In this document: positions 60,739 to 64,000 of the stretch, in pieces
How the letters are laid out: each line of letters opens with the position of its first letter
Position numbering within the stretch: position 1 is the stretch's first letter
Origin: Ensifer adhaerens
Lineage (GTDB): Bacteria > Pseudomonadota > Alphaproteobacteria > Rhizobiales > Rhizobiaceae
Assembly (NCBI RefSeq): GCF_028993555.1
Contig: NZ_CP118611.1
Coordinates: forward strand, 986,001 to 1,050,000
Reading direction: 5' to 3'
DNA length: 64,000 nt
The notes under the pieces: generated by a model
What the model saw: only the letters and a program-made list of their open reading frames with translations
Told to the model about the DNA's origin: nothing
Database searches by the model: none
Position numbers and translations under genes: made by a program

Positions 60739-63700
60739 ATGCCGCTGTCGTCGATGCTTGATTCCAAGATTTCCCGTCACCTCCGCCGCAAGTCAGCCGC
60801 CCAGGATGGACCTCCTCCCGGGGAAAAGGCGATGATCGAACGCCTTTTCCGCTGGTTTAGTGGCAGGAAGGCGCGAAGCTTCAAACCCCGCTCGGAGACC
60901 AGCCATCTGCCCGGGCTCGCGCTTGAGACGCTTGAGCCCCGCTACCTGCTGTCGGCCGATATCATGCCCTTTGCGGTGGACATGGTCGGCGATAGCGGCG
61001 CTGACTACAGCCTGCGCTATGACAACCTCATCCAGGCGGTCCAGATTTACGATAACCGGTCGAGCCTCATCGTTGCGCAGAGAAATGCTGCGGAAATCGA
61101 CTATATCCGGGTAACCGGCACTGCTGCGAACGATACGCTGACAATCGATTTTGGCGCGGATTTCCTTCAGGCGCTCGACATCGATTTTCAAGGCGGCGAC
61201 GGCGACAACAAGCTTTCGCTGGCCGGCGGCTTGTTCGATCTCGTCGAGTTCGCGGCCGATGGCGCGGGGTCCGGCGTGTTCACCGCCGTCGACGACCAGA
61301 TCAGCCATCGGATCGGTATCGGTGGCGTCTCGACCGTGACCGACGCGACGACTGCGCAGGAGCGGATCTTTGCCGATGTGACGGGCGAGGGGCAGGTTCT
61401 GCGCCTCAGCGATGCCGGCACGCCGGGAGATGGGTTCTCGACGCTCGACAGTATCAATGGCGACGCGCTGGTCTCCTACACCTTCGCCTCCCCCAATCTA
61501 AAGCTGACGATCGACACCGGCGCTGGCGACGACACCTTCGTCCACAATGGTTTCGACAACGCCATTTCGGGCAAGGTCCTGCTGAGCGGAGGGGCCGGCA
61601 GCGACGCAGTGATCGGACCTCCGGAAGACACCGATTGGAACATAACCGGGATGAACTCCGGCAACGTTTCAGGGGTGTCCTTCGTCGAGGTTGAGAATCT
61701 CAGAGGTTCTGCCGATAACGAGGACACCTTCTTCGTTTCGGCTGGTGGTGGACTGACTGGCGTCATGGATGGCGGCGCCGGCGGGTTCGACAGCCTCGTT
61801 CTCGATGGCGGTACTTTCCATTCTGTCACTTACGTTGCGACCGGTCCTGCATCCGGCACGATCACTCGGGACGGTCAGGTTCTGCGCTACGATGGCCTGG
61901 AGCCGATCACCGACAATACGGTCGTCGCCGATCGCGTTATCGCGACCAGTGATTTCGACGACGAAGCACGGTTGAAGGATAACGGCGACGGCACGCTTAC
62001 GCTCGAATCGCTGTCGCTGATCCCGACCTTCGAGAAGGTCACTTTCGCCAAGCCCACCAACAGCCTGACAATCAAACTTGGCGCCGACCTCGGCATCCCG
62101 CTCCTGTCAAAGGATGTCCTGACGGTGAGCGGCGTCAATCTCGGGGCTGCAAGCTTTACTGTTTTTGGCGAGAACGCTGCCGATACGGCCGGCGATGACG
62201 GCAAGGACGAAGTCCTCATCGAGGGGACGAACACGTTCGGTGCCATGGCGGTTCATGCCGAAAAGATCACGATTTCAGGCAATGTTTCGGCGACGACGGT
62301 TACCCTTGTAGCGCTCGCCGAAGACGACGGAAAAATCACCGGCGGCGCCTATTTCGCGACACCCGAGGCGATCATCGACCTCAGCGGCGCGACCATCACC
62401 GCCTCTGGGGCCGTGCAGATCTCGGCGACGGCGGATGCAACCGTATCGGCTTCGACAGCGGAGGTAGGACCGCTTCAAGGCGTCATCGTCACCGTTCTGC
62501 CGGAGGCGAGGATCAAATTCGACAACACTACTCTGACGGCAGCGAGCCTGACGGGCGGTAGTGTGGTCAGTGTTTCGCTGACTGCGGCCGACGAAGGCGA
62601 CGCAAGCGAGAACGACACGACCAAGGATGCGGCGGTTTCCGTGACGGTTGTTGTCAGCGATTCCATCACCGAAGTGCTGGGGGGCAGCTCCCTCAACGTA
62701 TCCGGCGCGGTCGCGCTGACCGCCGACACCCACCTGGCACTAACAACAACGGCGAATGGCGGCTCGGGCTCCAAGGGCGCAAGCGTTGCCGTTTCGGAAG
62801 TCAGCGCAACGACGCGCGCCTATATGGCGGGCAATTCGTCGCTCAACGCCAATGGCGGTAACCTGCCCGATACAGTTGCCTTCGGCGCGACGTTGACCAG
62901 CAATGTCTCCACCACTGCGATCTCCAGCGCAGGCGGTTCGAACCAGGGCGATGGCACAAGCGAATCCGAAAAGCGGCTCGCCGACCCGAACCAGGACAGC
63001 AATACCTCGGACAAGGCGGCGACCAGCGGGGGCGACATCACCTTCGCAGGTGCGGTCACGGTTTCCGATTACCGGACCACCACGGAAGCCTATATCGATA
63101 GCTCCATCCTTGTTTCAGCAAGCACGCTCGCCCTGACAGCGGCCTCCACCGAGAGCGTGACCGCAGCAGCCGACGGCTCGGCCACCGGCAGCGCCGGTAC
63201 CGGCGTTGGTGTGGCTGTCGCGCTCGGCATTGCTGATGTCACCACCCGCGCCTATGTCGCCGGTACGTCCGATCTGACGGCGAGCGCCGTAAACCTCAAT
63301 GCCACGCTGAACGCGGGCGACAGCTTCGTCGTGACGGCCGAAGCCGGGGCAGGCGGCGCCGAAACCAACGTCGCCGGGGCTCTCGCTATCAGCATCATCA
63401 TGACCGACGTCGAGGCCGTGATCGAGGCTGGTGCATCGGTCGATCTCAATGGTGCTGACCTGGCTCTGACTGCCTCCTCAACCACCCATGCCGAGACCGC
63501 AGCGACCCCGAACGGCGATGATCTCGGAGAGGCCGGCGAGACCGGCATCGGCGGTTCGGTGGCGCTCGCCATCATCGACAACAACACGAACGCGCTGATC
63601 GAAAACGGTGCGACGGTCACAGCCGCAGACGGCGTGACGCTTTCGGCAACCGGCAGCCATGAGTCCGAGACGGCAGCGGAAGCCGGCGGCACTGGCGGCA

Positions 63701-64000
63701 GCACCGGCATCGGCGGCGCGATCGCGATTGACGTGATCGACAATACCACCCGCGCCTCGCTCGGGACGGATGATGTCGAGCTCGATATAACCGGTACCTT
63801 CTCAGCAACAGCGACCCATCATGGGCTAAGCACGACCACTGCCGACGGCACCGCTATCGGATCGACAGCGGTCGGCGCGGCGATTGCGCTTGCCTTCGTC
63901 GACAATCGCGCGATCTCGACCACCAACCGGAATCTGCGCGCTGACGGCTCGGTCAGCCTGTCGGCATTGGGCGACGGCTCTAGCAAGGCGGAAGCCAAGG
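60739..64000 (+). CDS. Giant LEPR-XLL repeat surface protein, 5' part
   Basis: The ATG at 60739 (GGGAGAG 6 bp upstream) opens a frame that stays open to the window end, at least 1087 residues. The N terminus has a basic region and then LALETLEPRYLLSADI near residues 61-76, the LEPR-XLL motif of very large secreted proteins of proteobacteria and planctomycetes. Beyond it are acidic glycine- and threonine-rich beta repeats; from about residue 820 a unit of 54-60 residues recurs with a core like GIGGAIAIDVIDNTTRA (near 822, 877, 937, 991 and 1045). Ser/Thr/Ala/Gly-rich and Cys-free. Probably an adhesin or biofilm protein exported by a type I or similar system; the C terminus is not in the window. 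Confidence 0.85.
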   Translation, partial: MPLSSMLDSKISRHLRRKSAAQDGPPPGEKAMIERLFRWFSGRKARSFKPRSETSHLPGLALETLEPRYLLSADIMPFAVDMVGDSGADYSLRYDNLIQAVQIYDNRSSLIVAQRNAAEIDYIRVTGTAANDTLTIDFGADFLQALDIDFQGGDGDNKLSLAGGLFDLVEFAADGAGSGVFTAVDDQISHRIGIGGVSTVTDATTAQERIFADVTGEGQVLRLSDAGTPGDGFSTLDSINGDALVSYTFASPNLKLTIDTGAGDDTFVHNGFDNAISGKVLLSGGAGSDAVIGPPEDTDWNITGMNSGNVSGVSFVEVENLRGSADNEDTFFVSAGGGLTGVMDGGAGGFDSLVLDGGTFHSVTYVATGPASGTITRDGQVLRYDGLEPITDNTVVADRVIATSDFDDEARLKDNGDGTLTLESLSLIPTFEKVTFAKPTNSLTIKLGADLGIPLLSKDVLTVSGVNLGAASFTVFGENAADTAGDDGKDEVLIEGTNTFGAMAVHAEKITISGNVSATTVTLVALAEDDGKITGGAYFATPEAIIDLSGATITASGAVQISATADATVSASTAEVGPLQGVIVTVLPEARIKFDNTTLTAASLTGGSVVSVSLTAADEGDASENDTTKDAAVSVTVVVSDSITEVLGGSSLNVSGAVALTADTHLALTTTANGGSGSKGASVAVSEVSATTRAYMAGNSSLNANGGNLPDTVAFGATLTSNVSTTAISSAGGSNQGDGTSESEKRLADPNQDSNTSDKAATSGGDITFAGAVTVSDYRTTTEAYIDSSILVSASTLALTAASTESVTAAADGSATGSAGTGVGVAVALGIADVTTRAYVAGTSDLTASAVNLNATLNAGDSFVVTAEAGAGGAETNVAGALAISIIMTDVEAVIEAGASVDLNGADLALTASSTTHAETAATPNGDDLGEAGETGIGGSVALAIIDNNTNALIENGATVTAADGVTLSATGSHESETAAEAGGTGGSTGIGGAIAIDVIDNTTRASLGTDDVELDITGTFSATATHHGLSTTTADGTAIGSTAVGAAIALAFVDNRAISTTNRNLRADGSVSLSALGDGSSKAEAK

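Noticed and set aside
1..64000. CRISPR arrays, tRNA or rRNA genes, insertion sequences, integrases and attachment sites
   Set aside because: No regularly spaced direct repeats, cloverleaf-like sequences or transposase/integrase motifs were noticed on either strand.

Overview
The window (about 62% GC by eye) looks like alphaproteobacterial DNA of the Sinorhizobium/Ensifer group. The strongest evidence is an almost complete succinoglycan (EPS I) exo cluster in the gene order known from Sinorhizobium meliloti megaplasmid pSymB. The many solute-importer and catabolic operons that follow also fit a pSymB-like secondary replicon. No rRNA, tRNA, CRISPR array, insertion sequence or integrase was seen.

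Layout. (1) 1-19862: succinoglycan locus. On the minus strand, from exoT leftwards: exoT, exoH, exoK, exoL, exoA, exoM, exoO, exoN and exoP, the last cut by the window edge. exoW-exoV are on plus, exoU and exoX on minus, exoY-exoF-exoQ-exoZ on plus, and exoB on minus. Together they make UDP-sugars (ExoN, ExoB), start the lipid-linked octasaccharide (ExoY/F), add glucoses (ExoA, L, M, O, U, W), decorate it (ExoZ acetyl, ExoH succinyl, ExoV pyruvyl), export and polymerise it (ExoT, Q, P, F), trim it (ExoK) and restrain it (ExoX). exoI is not at its usual place between exoH and exoT. (2) 20198-27720: a peptide-type ABC importer followed by a luciferase-like flavin monooxygenase and two carboxymuconolactone-decarboxylase/AhpD-like proteins, an orphan cassette of unknown substrate. 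(3) 27862-33243: a DUF983 protein, a MocR regulator, a LysE-type exporter with a divergent LysR regulator, a secreted pentapeptide-repeat protein, an intergenic repeat and a nucleoside deoxyribosyltransferase-like protein.

(4) 33460-43541: a thioesterase, a LysR regulator, and a plus-strand operon of a polar amino-acid ABC importer, a dimethylformamidase-like protein, a class III transaminase, a beta-keto acid cleavage enzyme, a GNAT acetyltransferase and an acetylpolyamine-amidohydrolase-like deacetylase. The enzyme order suggests an uncharacterised route for an N-acylated beta-amino acid or polyamine-like compound. (5) 44056-55864: an oligopeptide/nickel-type ABC importer with two amidohydrolases inside its operon, then a YceH protein, a hydantoin/allantoin-type racemase, a FadR-family GntR regulator and a ureidoglycine-aminohydrolase-like cupin. 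A near-identical 20-bp sequence lies in front of both the importer operon and the GntR gene and is probably the regulator's operator, tying the two blocks into one nitrogen-heterocycle/ureide regulon.

(6) 55967-64000: an SbmA/BacA/YddA-type ABC protein with a damaged nucleotide-binding domain, a methyltransferase, an S41-type protease and, divergent from it, the start of a very large repetitive LEPR-XLL surface protein that runs off the window.

Functions are inferred from reading the translations; no database search was run.
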